Positions 1-10,461 of a stretch of DNA of 64,000 nucleotides are shown here, piece by piece; position 1 is the first letter of the stretch; the number at the start of each line of letters is the position of its first letter. The DNA is from Pseudomonas putida W15Oct28. GTDB lineage: Bacteria; Pseudomonadota; Gammaproteobacteria; Pseudomonadales; Pseudomonadaceae. The notes beneath the pieces are model-generated. The model made no database searches. It had not been told where the DNA came from and saw only the letters and a program-made list of their open reading frames with translations. The position numbers and the translations under genes are program-made. The stretch is from positions 186,001-250,000 of the forward strand of contig NZ_JENB01000002.1 in the NCBI RefSeq assembly GCF_000708715.2, read 5' to 3'.

Positions 1-335
1 GGGTAGCGCCCGAAACCCTGCACAACGTGCGCATCCCGGTCGTGGTGCTGATGGATGTGCGCGGCTACAAGCACTTCGTGGTCATGCAGAAGGTCGACAA
101 GGGCTGGGTATACATCGGTGACCCGGTACTGGGCCATAAACGCTACAAAGTCGAAGACTTCCTCAAAGGCTGGAACGGCATCATCTTCGCCGTGATCGGC
201 CAGGGTTACGACAAGAACAATATCCTGCTCGACCCGCCGCTGCCGTTGACCGCCAAGGGCCGGGTGGACAACTTCACCCCCGTGAAGGACAACGAGCTGC
301 TGGACTTCGGCTTCATCAAAAGCGACTTCTTCTAA
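1..335 (+). CDS. fapD: FapD, C39-family peptidase of the functional amyloid operon (C-terminal part)
   Basis: The reading frame is open from the left edge, so only the C-terminal ~110 residues are present. FapD is a C39-type cysteine peptidase of the fap amyloid system. The visible motif YKHFVVMQ carries the conserved histidine of the C39 fold, followed by the characteristic GWVYIGDPVLG stretch with the Asp. Identity is supported by the next two genes, which match FapE and FapF in order and character. It ends with TAA, 45 bases before fapE. The catalytic cysteine lies outside the window. Confidence 0.85.
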   Translation, partial: VAPETLHNVRIPVVVLMDVRGYKHFVVMQKVDKGWVYIGDPVLGHKRYKVEDFLKGWNGIIFAVIGQGYDKNNILLDPPLPLTAKGRVDNFTPVKDNELLDFGFIKSDFF

Positions 336-353
336 CGACTGTTCTAATGACAA

Positions 354-377
354 GGAGCATGATGCTCCAGGGAGCAT
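354..377 (+). promoter_or_regulatory. Alternative hairpins at the fapE ribosome binding site
   Basis: Between fapD and fapE there is a near-perfect palindrome GGAGCAT-G-ATGCTCC (354-368), immediately followed by a third copy of GGAGCAT (371-377) that holds the fapE Shine-Dalgarno GGAG. The central ATGCTCC can pair with either flanking copy. Pairing downstream would partly mask the ribosome site. The base pairing is visible; a role in translation or RNA stability is inference. Confidence 0.4.
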
Positions 378-380
378 TTC

Positions 381-1133
381 ATGAAGACTTCATTGTGGCT
401 GGCCATGGCCTGCCTGGCTGCCAGCCTGCCAAGCCACGCCGAGGCGTTGAAACCCATTGAACTGAAGGACCAGGAGCTGGCGAACCTGCGGGGCCGCTAT
501 GTGATGCCGGGACGCATCGTCAGCTTCGGCATCGTCATGAGCAGCACCTGGCAAAACGCCAAGGGCGACGTGATTGGGGCGACGTCCACGCTGCAGGTTC
601 AACAGTCGACCATCAAGCCCCAGTTCTATGTATCGATGATCGATGAAAAAGGCACAGGTACGGCGTCGAGCAGTGCGCCTTCTGCCGGGACTGGCGTGGT
701 CACGGGCGGTAATGGCCTTGCCACTACCGAGGGTGTGACCCAGGTGGTACGTGCCGCCGGTGACAACAACGCGGCCTACAACAATGTCGATATCAACGTC
801 ACCAAGGCCAACCAGGCCCCCGCCGTGCAACAGCAAGGCCAGGTGCTGGCCGCCGGCCAGACCCTGGTCGGAGAAAACGGCGCCGGCGCGCTCAGTGTGT
901 CTTCCAGCGGTGTAGGTGTGCAGCTCAACATCAACGCCAGCAACAACCAGGGCAGCAGCGTGCAACGCCTGGCCCAGGGGGGCCTGATGCAGAACTCGAC
1001 ATTGCTCGGCAACGGCAACCGGGTCAGCAACATGACATCCCTGAATGTCGTCATGCGTGAGAACGTGCCGACAGCGGCTTCGCTCAACGGCAGCCTTGAC
1101 CAGCTCAAAGGTCTTCGCACCTTCGGATACTGA
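381..1133 (+). CDS. fapE: FapE, minor functional-amyloid component
   Basis: A 250-residue secreted protein with an N-terminal signal peptide (about residues 1-20, cleavage after PSHAEA likely). The body is rich in Gly, Ser, Asn and Gln, with N-V-DINV and [13 protein letters not shown] strands typical of amyloid-prone Fap proteins. In the known fapABCDEF operon FapE is a minor fibril component secreted through FapF. ATG at 381 is preceded by GGAG at good spacing. Position between fapD and fapF fits exactly. Function assigned from order and composition. Confidence 0.85.
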   Translation: MKTSLWLAMACLAASLPSHAEALKPIELKDQELANLRGRYVMPGRIVSFGIVMSSTWQNAKGDVIGATSTLQVQQSTIKPQFYVSMIDEKGTGTASSSAPSAGTGVVTGGNGLATTEGVTQVVRAAGDNNAAYNNVDINVTKANQAPAVQQQGQVLAAGQTLVGENGAGALSVSSSGVGVQLNINASNNQGSSVQRLAQGGLMQNSTLLGNGNRVSNMTSLNVVMRENVPTAASLNGSLDQLKGLRTFGY

Positions 1134-1179
1134 TCTACGCTCAGTCTCATCAAAAGTAGTTGGAAGGGACGGCAACTCC

Positions 1180-2457
1180 ATGTACCGATCTTTTACGCTC
1201 AGAGCTTTTGTGTGTTTGACTACCTTGGCACCCACAGCACTCTACGCAGCCGCCGACCCACAGGTCGAAGCGCTGAAACAGGAACTGATCGAACTCAAAC
1301 GCCGTTACGAGGCCCAGCAACAGGCGCTGATGGTACTTGAACAGCGCGTGCGTCAAGTCGAGGAGGCCCCCGCAGCAGCGCCGCCCAAACGCCTGGTCAA
1401 GTCCCCCGCCGAGGGGGTCAAAGGTGCGCAGACCGTCGCATCAGGTGCACCAGGCACCACAGGCAGCTCGTACGGCCAGGCGCTGACGGCCGATTCCCAG
1501 CCGGCGCAAAGCGTTTCCAACCTGTATGACGAAGCCAGCGGATTCTTTGGCGGCGGCAAGTTCAGCTTCGAAACCGGTGTCACCTACACCCATTACGATA
1601 CCCGTGCGCTGACGCTCAATGGCTTCCTGGCGCTGGACTCGATCTTCCTCGGCAGTATCAACCTTGACCGCATCAAGGCCGACAACTGGACCCTGGACAT
1701 GACCGCGCGCTACAACCTGGCCCAGCGTTGGCAGTTCGACATCAACGTCCCCGTGGTGTACCGCGAATCAACCTACTCCTCCGGCGGTGCGGGAGGCGCC
1801 GGGGCCAGTACCTCCGATGCAACCGTCACCCGCGACCCGGAAATCGGCGACGTCAACGTTGGCGTGGCCTACAAGTTCCTCGACGAGGACGAGACCTGGC
1901 CAGACGCTGTTGCCACTCTGCGGGTCAAGGCACCGACCGGCAAGGACCCGTATGGCATCAAGCTGCGCGAGGTTGACGGCAACAGCAACCTGTCAGTCCC
2001 TGACAGCCTGCCGACCGGCAACGGCGTGTGGTCGATCACACCGGGCATCTCGCTGGTCAAGACCTTCGACCCCGCCGTGCTGTTCGGCAGCCTGTCGTAC
2101 ACCTACAACATGCAGGACTCGTTCAGCGATATCAGCCCGCAGGTCAACAGCAAGGTGCCGGGTGACGTGAAGCTTGGCGACTCCTGGCAGATTGGCGGCG
2201 GTATCGCCTTTGCCCTGAACGAAAAGATGAGCATGTCGTTCTCGGTGTCTGACCAGTTCGCCCGCAAGAGCAAGATCAAACCCGATGGCGGCGACTGGCA
2301 ATCGATCTCCAACAGTGATTACAACGCGGCCAACTTCAACGTCGGCTTGACCTTCGCCGCCACCGACAACCTGACCATCGTACCCAACCTGTCCATTGGT
2401 CTGACCGATGATGCGCCAGACTTTTCCTTCAGCCTGAAATTCCCCTACTACTTCTGA
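1180..2457 (+). CDS. fapF: FapF, outer-membrane secretion channel for functional amyloid
   Basis: A 425-residue protein read from the ATG at 1180, which gives a clean signal peptide ending near LYAAA; a longer frame upstream overlaps fapE and is unlikely. After the signal comes a coiled-coil segment (about residues 27-65, heptads such as [20 protein letters not shown]), a Pro/Ala/Gly linker, then a beta-barrel domain with alternating aromatic strands ending in Phe (FSLKFPYYF), as expected for Bam-inserted porins. FapF is the trimeric channel that exports Fap fibril subunits. It is the last gene of the operon and is followed by a strong terminator. Confidence 0.9.
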   Translation: MYRSFTLRAFVCLTTLAPTALYAAADPQVEALKQELIELKRRYEAQQQALMVLEQRVRQVEEAPAAAPPKRLVKSPAEGVKGAQTVASGAPGTTGSSYGQALTADSQPAQSVSNLYDEASGFFGGGKFSFETGVTYTHYDTRALTLNGFLALDSIFLGSINLDRIKADNWTLDMTARYNLAQRWQFDINVPVVYRESTYSSGGAGGAGASTSDATVTRDPEIGDVNVGVAYKFLDEDETWPDAVATLRVKAPTGKDPYGIKLREVDGNSNLSVPDSLPTGNGVWSITPGISLVKTFDPAVLFGSLSYTYNMQDSFSDISPQVNSKVPGDVKLGDSWQIGGGIAFALNEKMSMSFSVSDQFARKSKIKPDGGDWQSISNSDYNAANFNVGLTFAATDNLTIVPNLSIGLTDDAPDFSFSLKFPYYF

Positions 2458-2469
2458 TACTTGCCCTCG

Positions 2470-2499
2470 GCCGGGCCCGCTTGCGCGGGCCCGGCTTTT
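2470..2499 (+). terminator. Terminator of the fap operon
   Basis: A ten-base-pair GC stem, CCGGGCCCGC with loop TTGC and GCGGGCCCGG, is followed by CTTTTGG just 13 bases after the fapF stop codon. This is a typical rho-independent terminator. Confidence 0.85.
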
Positions 2500-2593
2500 G
2501 GTTACCAGCCTTGTAGCAAACCGCTTTCCCTTCCCCGGCCTGTTATCATCCATCACAGATGCATGACGATTTAATGGCAAAAGGGAAGTTTTT

Positions 2594-4795
2594 GTGAAGA
2601 ACCTGTCAGACCACCCACGTACCCGGCTTGCCGCGTTGGCAACCCTGGTACTGGTGATCCCACTGGGTACGCGCGCCATGCTGGGTTGGTCCAACCCGCT
2701 CGGTTACCTGTCCGACCTCGCCCTCGGCAGCCTGCTGATATTGCTGCTGCACCGTCGGCCATGGTGGCTGGCCCTACCCGGGCTGCTGGCCTGGGCAGCC
2801 TTGTGGGTGGCTTCAGCCGAACTGGTCAGTGCGGTGGGCCGGTTGCCCACCAGTGCCGACCTCACCTACCTGGTCGACCCGCAATTCATGGAGAATTCAA
2901 CCGGTGGCGGCCTGGCCCACGCCTGGCTGCCCTTGACCATGGGTGCCGGCCTGCTGGCCTGGCTGGCCACCGCCTGGCGCAGCCGTACCCGGCGCAGCAT
3001 GCCGCTGCCACGCAAAGCCTGGGCCATTCCGGTGCTGCTGTTTGGTGCCCACTGGGGTAGCCAGCAGCTGGCACCTACCGACGCCGACCAGTGGCGGCAA
3101 TACAACCTCACCCACCAACTGATGTCGGCCGGGGTCGGCAGCCTGGAGCGCACGGTCGAAGGCTGGATGGGCCACAAACAAACGTTCACGCCGCTGGCCA
3201 GCAGTGGCCTGACCCAATCCGACCTGCACGGGCAGCGGCTGCTGGCTGGCCCGGGCAGTGCCCGCAACCTGCTGGTCATCACCGTGGAAGGCATCCCCGG
3301 GGCCTACCTGCGGCCCAACCGCCAGGCCTTGCACAGCCGCTTCGAAGAAGACCTGATGCCCAAGGTCAGCCAATGGGCCGAACGCGGCATGAACACCCCG
3401 GACTATGTGCTGCATACCCACCAGACCATCCGCGGCCTGTATGCGATGCTGTGCGGTGATTACGACAAGCTGGCCAATGGCACGCCAAAGGGCGTAGAGC
3501 TGCTGACCCAGAACGAACGCAACCAGGCCTGCCTGCCAGCGCAACTTCGCCAGGCCGGCTTTACCACCCACTACCTGCAAGGTGCCGGCCTGCGCTTCAT
3601 GGCCAAGGACCGCATCATGCCGCATATCGGCTTCGACTCGGTGCATGGCCTGGAGTGGTTCCGCAACAAGAACTACCTGGACTTCCCCTGGGGCAAGGAT
3701 GACCGGGCCTTCTTCGAAGGCGCCCTGGACTACGTCGGCCAACTGCAGAAGCAGGACAAGCCGTGGATGCTGACCCTGCTCACCGTGGGCACCCACCAGC
3801 CGTACTCCGCGCCAGCCGAATACCTAAAGCGTTATGACACGCCAAAACAGGCAGCGGTCGCCTACCTGGACGACGCGCTCGGGGCCTTCCTCGACAACCT
3901 CGAACGCCAGGGCGTGCTCAAGGACACCCTGGTGGTGGTGACCTCCGACGAGTCCCACGGTATCGACGGCGTGCGCCTGGCCTCGTCCTGGGGCTTCAAC
4001 CTCACCCTGGCGCCGGAGCAGGCGCAGCTGCCGCGTATCAAACGCGGTACCTATGGCCATATCGACCTGGCCACCTCCGTGCTCGACTACTTTGCGCTGC
4101 CCATTCCCATGGCGCTTGGCGGTCGCTCGCTGTACCGCGACTACGACACCGGCCGCGAGATGATTTCCTACACCAACGGCATGCTGCGTTACCATAACGG
4201 GCAAGGCGTTTTCACCGAATGTGACTTCCAGCAACGCTGCCGGCGTTACGCCAGCGAAGGCTTCATTGCCGACCAGGCCCGCTACCTGGGCCCGGGCGAC
4301 AGCCTGCTCGGCCAGCAGATCGGCGCCCTGGCCGGGGTGCTCGACCAGTCACTGCTGCAAACCCCGCTCAACCTGCGTTACCAGTTCGGCGGCCCTTCGC
4401 CGATCAAGTTGCGCAAGCGCATTCACGATGACTGGGCCGACAACCTGATCGGCGCCCAGTACCTGGAAATGCCGGAAGGCTCGCATACCCGAGTGCGGGT
4501 CAAGGTGCGCTCGCTGGACGCCAAGCGTGTGGCCTACATCCAGCTCAAGGCCAAGCAAATGGAGCAGGACGTACCGTTGGGCCTGCCTGCTGAAGTGAAA
4601 GTCACCGCCGACAAACCCCTGGAAATGGAGTTCAGCTTTAACAACCCGACCGAGCGCAAAGCGTTTTCCTTCCACTTGCTGGGCTACGGCGGCGGCAAGG
4701 TAGAAGTCAGTGACTTCAGCGTGATCACCGCGCTACCCGACGAGGATGACGCGGCCGATGAACTGACCGAGGGGCATATCGCCCATTCGGGCTGA
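2594..4795 (+). CDS. LTA synthase-family membrane sulfatase (phosphoglycerol transferase-like)
   Basis: A 733-residue protein with about five N-terminal membrane segments (roughly residues 10-30, 36-52, 58-80, 113-132 and 147-162) and an extracytoplasmic alkaline-phosphatase/sulfatase domain (about 220-540). The domain opens with NLLVITVEG (metal-binding Glu), has a nucleophile-like Thr in HTHQTIRGLYA (about residue 278) and a metal-binding TSDESHG. In Gram-negatives such proteins often transfer phosphoglycerol or phosphoethanolamine to periplasmic glucans or lipids; the substrate here is unknown. A C-terminal beta-rich extension (about 590-710) has no identified role. It starts 95 bases after the fap terminator, so it is probably a separate unit. 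Confidence 0.8.
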   Translation: MKNLSDHPRTRLAALATLVLVIPLGTRAMLGWSNPLGYLSDLALGSLLILLLHRRPWWLALPGLLAWAALWVASAELVSAVGRLPTSADLTYLVDPQFMENSTGGGLAHAWLPLTMGAGLLAWLATAWRSRTRRSMPLPRKAWAIPVLLFGAHWGSQQLAPTDADQWRQYNLTHQLMSAGVGSLERTVEGWMGHKQTFTPLASSGLTQSDLHGQRLLAGPGSARNLLVITVEGIPGAYLRPNRQALHSRFEEDLMPKVSQWAERGMNTPDYVLHTHQTIRGLYAMLCGDYDKLANGTPKGVELLTQNERNQACLPAQLRQAGFTTHYLQGAGLRFMAKDRIMPHIGFDSVHGLEWFRNKNYLDFPWGKDDRAFFEGALDYVGQLQKQDKPWMLTLLTVGTHQPYSAPAEYLKRYDTPKQAAVAYLDDALGAFLDNLERQGVLKDTLVVVTSDESHGIDGVRLASSWGFNLTLAPEQAQLPRIKRGTYGHIDLATSVLDYFALPIPMALGGRSLYRDYDTGREMISYTNGMLRYHNGQGVFTECDFQQRCRRYASEGFIADQARYLGPGDSLLGQQIGALAGVLDQSLLQTPLNLRYQFGGPSPIKLRKRIHDDWADNLIGAQYLEMPEGSHTRVRVKVRSLDAKRVAYIQLKAKQMEQDVPLGLPAEVKVTADKPLEMEFSFNNPTERKAFSFHLLGYGGGKVEVSDFSVITALPDEDDAADELTEGHIAHSG

Positions 4796-4890
4796 GCGCC
4801 TTACCGCTCATCACCCGGCCACCGGTGCCTGTCGATTCGACCTGAGCGTGCTCGACTAAGGTGTGAATCCCCCAGTGTGGAGACAGCACC

Positions 4891-5619
4891 ATGAGCACAA
4901 GCGAAAGCAGGCACCCGGTGGTTTCACGTAGCCAGTGGCTGGCGGCCCGCCAGCAACTGTGGCTGCACGAAAAAGCCTTTACCCACCACCGCGACGCGCT
5001 GGCAGCAGCCCGTCGCGCCCTGCCCTGGGTCAAGGTCGAGCACGACTATCAGTTTCAGGGGCCGGACGGCGAACTGAGCCTGGCCGACCTGTTTGCGGGG
5101 CGCAGCCAGTTGTTGCTTTACCATTTCATGTTCGTCGAGGGCTGGAGCGAAGGCTGCCCCGGTTGCTCGTTCCTGGCCGACCATTTTGACGGTGCCAACC
5201 TGCACCTGGCTCACCACGACGTGTCGCTGGTGGCGGTATCGCGGGCGCCGTATGCCGAGTTCCAGGCGTTCCGTCGGCGCATGGGCTGGCAGTTCCCCTG
5301 GTACTCGTCACACGGCAGCGGTTTCAACGAGGACTTTGGCGTCAGTGTCGGCAGCGAGGGGGAGCGGCAGTACAACTATGAGCCGTATGACGGCGGTGAA
5401 AGCGAACTGCCCGGCTTGAGTGCGTTCTACCGCGAAGCGGATGGTAGCGTGTACCACACCTACTCAACCTATGCCCGCGGGCTGGACATTCTGGTCAATA
5501 CCTACAACTTCCTCGACATTGCGCCACTGGGGCGCAACGAAGGCGGAACCATGGACTGGGTGCGGCACCATGACCGCTATGAGGAGCAGCCAGACAAGCC
5601 AAATTGCTGCCACACATGA
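4891..5619 (+). CDS. DUF899 thioredoxin-like family protein
   Basis: A 242-residue cytoplasmic protein with the DUF899 hallmarks: early SRSQWLAARQQLW, a LPWVKVEHDYQFQGPDG strand, then LLLYHFMFVEGWSEGCPGCSF with a CxxC pair near residues 88-91, and a C-terminal YSTYARGLD block. The family has a thioredoxin-like fold and is often annotated as a predicted dithiol-disulfide oxidoreductase; no substrate is known. The ATG at 4891 follows GTGGAGA. It stands alone and is followed by a REP pair. Confidence 0.8.
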   Translation: MSTSESRHPVVSRSQWLAARQQLWLHEKAFTHHRDALAAARRALPWVKVEHDYQFQGPDGELSLADLFAGRSQLLLYHFMFVEGWSEGCPGCSFLADHFDGANLHLAHHDVSLVAVSRAPYAEFQAFRRRMGWQFPWYSSHGSGFNEDFGVSVGSEGERQYNYEPYDGGESELPGLSAFYREADGSVYHTYSTYARGLDILVNTYNFLDIAPLGRNEGGTMDWVRHHDRYEEQPDKPNCCHT

Positions 5620-5636
5620 TGCAGGGAGCACGCACT

Positions 5637-5727
5637 CCTGTGGGAGCGGGCATGCCCGCGAACACCGGCGAAGCCGGTGCCCGGCACCGTGTCGCCTGAT
5701 TCGCGGGCGCGCCCGCTCCCACAGGGG
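5637..5727. repeat. REP/BIME pair (inverted)
   Basis: Two facing copies, TCCTGTGGGAGCGGGCATGC and GCGCCCGCTCCCACAGG, enclose a smaller GCACCGGCTTCGCCGG-type hairpin. This GTGGGAGCGGGC core is the common Pseudomonas putida-type REP sequence. It lies between the convergent DUF899 gene and ureG. Confidence 0.85.
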
Positions 5728-5737
5728 CAGCACTATG

Positions 5738-6361
5738 TCAGCCGCGCACACCCAGCATCCCGCGCTCGACGATGAAGTCGATCACCGCCTGCAACCCCTC
5801 GCCCTTCTTCAGGTTGCTGAAGGTCCAAGGCCGCTGCGGGCGCATGCGCTGGGTGTCGCGCTCCATCACTTCCAATGAAGCCCCTACATAAGGCGCCAGG
5901 TCGGTCTTGTTGATGACCAGGAAGTCCGACTTGGTAATGCCAGGGCCGCCCTTGCGCGGTATCTTCTCGCCTTCGGCCACATCGATCACGTAGATGGTCA
6001 GGTCGGCAAGCTCCGGGCTGAACGTGGCACTGAGGTTGTCACCTCCGCTTTCGACAAAGATCACCTCCAGGTTGCCAAACTTGCGCGCCAGCGCCTCGAC
6101 GGCCGCCAGGTTCATCGAGGCGTCTTCGCGAATCGCCGTATGCGGGCAGCCGCCGGTTTCTACGCCCACAATGCGCTCGGGCTCCAGGGCGCCGGCCTCG
6201 GTGAGGATGCGCTGGTCTTCCTTGGTGTAGATGTCGTTGGTGACCACGGCGATCTGGTAGTGATCGCGCATGGCCTTGCACAGCGCTTCCAGCAGTGCAG
6301 TCTTGCCGGAGCCGACCGGGCCGCCGACACCGATGCGCAGGGGTTGTTGATAGCTTTGCAT
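5738..6361 (-). CDS. ureG: UreG, urease accessory GTPase
   Basis: A 207-residue SIMIBI GTPase that delivers nickel during urease maturation as part of the UreD-F-G complex. It shows the P-loop [18 protein letters not shown], the metal-binding CPH of [24 protein letters not shown], and the NKTD specificity motif. I chose the internal ATG giving [10 protein letters not shown] rather than the TTG five codons upstream, because the family starts just before the P-loop. Last gene of the urease operon, 11 bases after ureF. Confidence 0.97.
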   Translation of the reverse strand: MQSYQQPLRIGVGGPVGSGKTALLEALCKAMRDHYQIAVVTNDIYTKEDQRILTEAGALEPERIVGVETGGCPHTAIREDASMNLAAVEALARKFGNLEVIFVESGGDNLSATFSPELADLTIYVIDVAEGEKIPRKGGPGITKSDFLVINKTDLAPYVGASLEVMERDTQRMRPQRPWTFSNLKKGEGLQAVIDFIVERGMLGVRG

Positions 6362-6372
6362 GAAGGCAGTCC

Positions 6373-7046
<674 letters not shown>

Positions 7047-7047
<1 letters not shown>

Positions 7048-7592
7048 CAACCGGCCAGCACCAGCGCAGCGCCGGCCAGCAAGCCACCGCCAAAGGCCTT
7101 TTGCAGGCCACTGTGACGGCGCAACAGGCAACCGACCGCAAAGCCCGCCGCCAGCAGCAGGCCGCTGACCGCAACAAAGCCAGCGCTGAACTGCCAGAAC
7201 GCGCTTGGCGTGGCTTCTACGCCATGGGCCCAACCATGGAACAGGGCGAACACCGGCATGGCCATGGCCAGCAGCAACTGGCGGCTCGGCAGCAGTACCG
7301 CCCCGGCAGCCACCAGCAGCGACAGGGCGATCAAGGTTTCCATGCCCAGCACATTGCCAAACAGGTGGCCACACACTGCCCCACCAAACATCGCCGCCAG
7401 GGTTGCCAGGGGCAACGTCAGGCTGCGCCCGGTCAATGCAGCGAGTACCCCGGTGCCCAGCAGCATCAGCAGGTGGTCAAGGCCGGTCAGCGGGTGCAGC
7501 AGGCCGTCCTGCAGCGGGTTGCTGTCATGGCCAGGGTGGGCGAAGGCTGGCAGGGCCAGCATCAGCAGAAACAGGGCGAACGTCTTTTTCAT
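7047..7592 (-). CDS. ureJ: UreJ/HupE-family nickel permease
   Basis: A 181-residue membrane protein with a signal-like N-terminus (MKKTFALFLLMLALPAFA) followed by HPGHD and the HPLTGLDHLLMLLG motif, the metal-binding signature of HupE/UreJ transporters. About six hydrophobic segments follow. It probably brings Ni(II) to the cytoplasm for urease. ATG at 7592 was chosen over an upstream TTG because the Shine-Dalgarno GGAGCAACCT lies between them. Confidence 0.9.
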
Positions 7593-7610
7593 AGGTTGCT
7601 CCAAGGCAGT

Positions 7611-8102
7611 TCAGGAATGGGCAGGCAGGCGCACGAACGGGTGATCGTGGCCGTGGCTGTGGCCATGCGGTGCGCTCTGGTACGCCCCTGCTTCAGGCTC
7701 GAACGGCGCCTGTTCGGCTTCTACCGTCAGGCCCAGGCCACGCAGCATGTCGTCCAGCACATGGTCATGCTGGAAGCGCAACAGGCCAGGCTCGATCTGC
7801 AGGGGCACGTGGCGGTTACCCAGGTGATAGGCCGCGCGGGCCAGCAGGTGCGGATCGGCGCAGCGCACCGTCGACACGGCTTCGGGCGCCGCCAGTACGC
7901 GAATCAGCTGGCTGCCTTCGGCATCGGCAAGCAGTTCACCGCCACGCAACAGGTGGCCGCGCTCGAGCATGAGCCCGGCTTCGCGCCCATCGTCCAGGTT
8001 TACCCGCAGGCGGCTCTTGATGCGGCTGTCCACATCCAGGGTGACGGTGCCGCTTACAGAAAGCGTGCCGGGGTCGGTGATACGGCGGTTCAAGACAATC
8101 AT
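7611..8102 (-). CDS. ureE: UreE, urease nickel metallochaperone
   Basis: A 163-residue chaperone with the peptide-binding N-domain (IKSRLRVNLDDGREAGLML) and a C-terminal metal domain with YHLGNRHVPLQ, the conserved metal-binding His. A modest His-rich tail (HGHSHGHDH) could hold extra nickel. The longer frame upstream overlaps ureC and is rejected; MIVLNRRI at 8102 is the family start. Confidence 0.95.
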   Translation of the reverse strand: MIVLNRRITDPGTLSVSGTVTLDVDSRIKSRLRVNLDDGREAGLMLERGHLLRGGELLADAEGSQLIRVLAAPEAVSTVRCADPHLLARAAYHLGNRHVPLQIEPGLLRFQHDHVLDDMLRGLGLTVEAEQAPFEPEAGAYQSAPHGHSHGHDHPFVRLPAHS

Positions 8103-8112
8103 TGGGGCTCCT

Positions 8113-9816
8113 TCAAAACAGGAAGTAACGCTGGGCCAGCGGCAGTTCGCTGGCGGGCTCGCAGACCAGCAATTCGCCATCGGCGCGCACCTGGTAGGTC
8201 TGCGCATCAACCTCGATCAGCGGCTGCAAGGTGTTGTGGACCATGTCCGGCTTGCGCACCCGGCGGCAGCCGTTGACCACCCCAATCAGGCTGCGCAGGT
8301 TCAGCTCCTCGGCCAGGCTGCGGTCCATTGCCGCCTGGGGCAGGAAGGTCATGCGCGTGGCATGTCGCGCGGCACCGAGGGCGCCGAACATCGGCCGGTA
8401 GTGCACCGGCTGCGGCGTGGGGATGGAGCCGTTGATGTCGCCCATGGGCGCGGTGACGATCATGCCGCCTTTGATCACCAGGGCCGGCTTGACTGCGAAG
8501 AACGCCGGCGACCACAGCACCAGGTCGGCCAGCTTGCCCGGCTCTACCGAGCCCACTTCGTGGCCGATGCCGTGGGTCAGCGCCGGGTTGATGGTGTACT
8601 TGGCGATGTAACGCTTGACCCGGAAGTTGTCGCTATAGGCCGTGTCTGGCGCCAAAGGCCCACGGCGCAGTTTCATCTGGTGGGCAACCTGCCAGGTGCG
8701 CAACACCACTTCGCCGACTCGGCCCATGGCCTGGGAGTCGGACGAAGTCATGGCAAAGGCGCCCATGTCGTGGAGGATGTCCTCGGCCGCAATGGTTTCG
8801 CGGCGGATGCGTGATTCGGCAAAAGCCACGTCCTCGGCGATGCTTGGGTCCAGGTGGTGGCAGACCATGAGCATGTCCAGGTGCTCGTCCACGGTGTTGA
8901 CCGTGTACGGCAGGGTCGGGTTGGTCGAGGATGGCAGCACGTTGGCCTGCCCCGCAGCGCGGATGATGTCCGGCGCGTGGCCGCCACCGGCACCTTCGGT
9001 GTGGAAGGTATGGATGGTGCGGTCGCCGATGGCCGCCAGGGTGTCTTCGATGCAACCGGACTCGTTGAGGGTGTCGGTATGGATCGCCACCTGGATGTCC
9101 ATTTCCTCGGCCACGCCCAGGCAACAGTCGATAGCCGCCGGGGTCGAGCCCCAGTCCTCATGCAGCTTGAGGCCCACCGCACCGGCTGCGATCTGTTCAC
9201 GCAGCGCCTCTGGCCGCGAGGCATTACCCTTGCCCAGCAGGCCGATGTTGATCGGCAGGCTGTCGGCGGCCTGCAGCATGCGCGCCAGGTACCAGGGGCC
9301 GGGCGTGCAGGTGGTGGCATTGGTGCCGGTGGCCGGCCCGGTGCCGCCGCCGATAAAGGTGGTGACACCGCTGTTCAGGGCCTCGTCCACCTGCTGCGGG
9401 CAGATGAAGTGGATATGCGAGTCGACCCCACCGGCGGTGACAATCTTGCCCTCGGCCGCGATGACTTCGGTGCCGGGGCCCACCGGTACGTTGACGCCCG
9501 GCTGCACATCCGGGTTGCCGGCCTTGCCGATCACCGCGATACGCCCGTGCTTGATGCCGATGTCGGCCTTGACGATACCCCAGTGGTCGATGATCAAGGC
9601 GTTGGTCAGCACCAGGTCCATGGCCTCGGCGGCCAGCATCTGGCCCTGGCCCATGCCGTCGCGGATGACCTTACCGCCGCCAAACTTCACCTCTTCGCCG
9701 TAGATTGTGTAGTCCTTCTCCACCTCTACCCACAACGCCGTGTCGGCCAGCCGCACGCGGTCGCCCACGGTGGGGCCGAACATGTCGGCATAGGCCTGGC
9801 GGGAAATACGGCTCAT
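8113..9816 (-). CDS. ureC: UreC, urease alpha subunit
   Basis: The 567-residue catalytic subunit, which hydrolyses urea to ammonia and carbamate at a dinuclear nickel site. All expected ligands are in place: H134 and H136 (SHIHF), carbamylated K217 (GLKLHED), H246, H272 and D360 (SSDSQAMGR), with flap residues C319 and H320 (MVCHHLDPS). These positions coincide with Klebsiella numbering. It overlaps ureB by four bases (ATGA). Confidence 0.98.
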   Translation of the reverse strand: MSRISRQAYADMFGPTVGDRVRLADTALWVEVEKDYTIYGEEVKFGGGKVIRDGMGQGQMLAAEAMDLVLTNALIIDHWGIVKADIGIKHGRIAVIGKAGNPDVQPGVNVPVGPGTEVIAAEGKIVTAGGVDSHIHFICPQQVDEALNSGVTTFIGGGTGPATGTNATTCTPGPWYLARMLQAADSLPINIGLLGKGNASRPEALREQIAAGAVGLKLHEDWGSTPAAIDCCLGVAEEMDIQVAIHTDTLNESGCIEDTLAAIGDRTIHTFHTEGAGGGHAPDIIRAAGQANVLPSSTNPTLPYTVNTVDEHLDMLMVCHHLDPSIAEDVAFAESRIRRETIAAEDILHDMGAFAMTSSDSQAMGRVGEVVLRTWQVAHQMKLRRGPLAPDTAYSDNFRVKRYIAKYTINPALTHGIGHEVGSVEPGKLADLVLWSPAFFAVKPALVIKGGMIVTAPMGDINGSIPTPQPVHYRPMFGALGAARHATRMTFLPQAAMDRSLAEELNLRSLIGVVNGCRRVRKPDMVHNTLQPLIEVDAQTYQVRADGELLVCEPASELPLAQRYFLF

Positions 9817-10130
9817 ACCCTGCCCTCCAGCGGGCCCATCACCTTGCCCTGGAAGCCATAGACTTCACGCTTGCCGGCGTAGGCCACCAATTGCACGGTG
9901 CGCGCCTGGCCAGGCTCGAAACGCACGGCGGTGCCGGCCGGGATATCCAGGCGAAAGCCCAGGGTTGGCTCACGCTCGAACACCAGCGCGTCGTTGACTT
10001 CGTAGAAGTGGTAGTGCGAGCCGACCTGCACCGGCCGGTCGCCGTGGTTGGCCACACTGACACTGACCGTTTCCCGGCCACTGTTCAGCTCGATGTCGCC
10101 AGCGGCGACCTGGATTTCACCTGGGATCAT
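9813..10130 (-). CDS. ureB: UreB, urease beta subunit
   Basis: A 105-residue structural subunit starting [16 protein letters not shown], the invariant family start, with [10 protein letters not shown] and [15 protein letters not shown]. The frame extends 12 codons upstream without family support. It overlaps ureC by four bases. Confidence 0.97.
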   Translation of the reverse strand: MIPGEIQVAAGDIELNSGRETVSVSVANHGDRPVQVGSHYHFYEVNDALVFEREPTLGFRLDIPAGTAVRFEPGQARTVQLVAYAGKREVYGFQGKVMGPLEGRV

Positions 10131-10149
10131 GCGGGGCTCCTGGGCTGTT

Positions 10150-10452
10150 TCAGACGATGGGGTCATGCACGGTCACAAGCTTGGTGCCATCCGGGAAGGT
10201 CGCTTCGACCTGCACGTCGTGGAGCATTTCGGCAATGCCGGGCATCACCTGCTCGCGGGTCAGCACTTCGCGCCCCTGGCTCATCAGCTCGGCAACGGTG
10301 CGGCCATCGCGGGCCCCTTCCAGCACTGCAGCACTGATCAGCGCCACGGCCTCCGGGTAATTGAGCTTCAGGCCACGGGCCAGGCGCCGTTCCGCCAGCA
10401 ATGCGGCGGTGAACAGCAGCAGTTTGTCTTTCTCTCTCGGGGTAAGCTCCAT
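10150..10452 (-). CDS. ureA: UreA, urease gamma subunit
   Basis: A 100-residue subunit beginning [12 protein letters not shown] and ending VTVHDPIV, full length for the family, with the signature [10 protein letters not shown]. First structural subunit of the operon, ten bases after ureD. Confidence 0.98.
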   Translation of the reverse strand: MELTPREKDKLLLFTAALLAERRLARGLKLNYPEAVALISAAVLEGARDGRTVAELMSQGREVLTREQVMPGIAEMLHDVQVEATFPDGTKLVTVHDPIV

Positions 10453-10461
10453 GGCGCTCTC

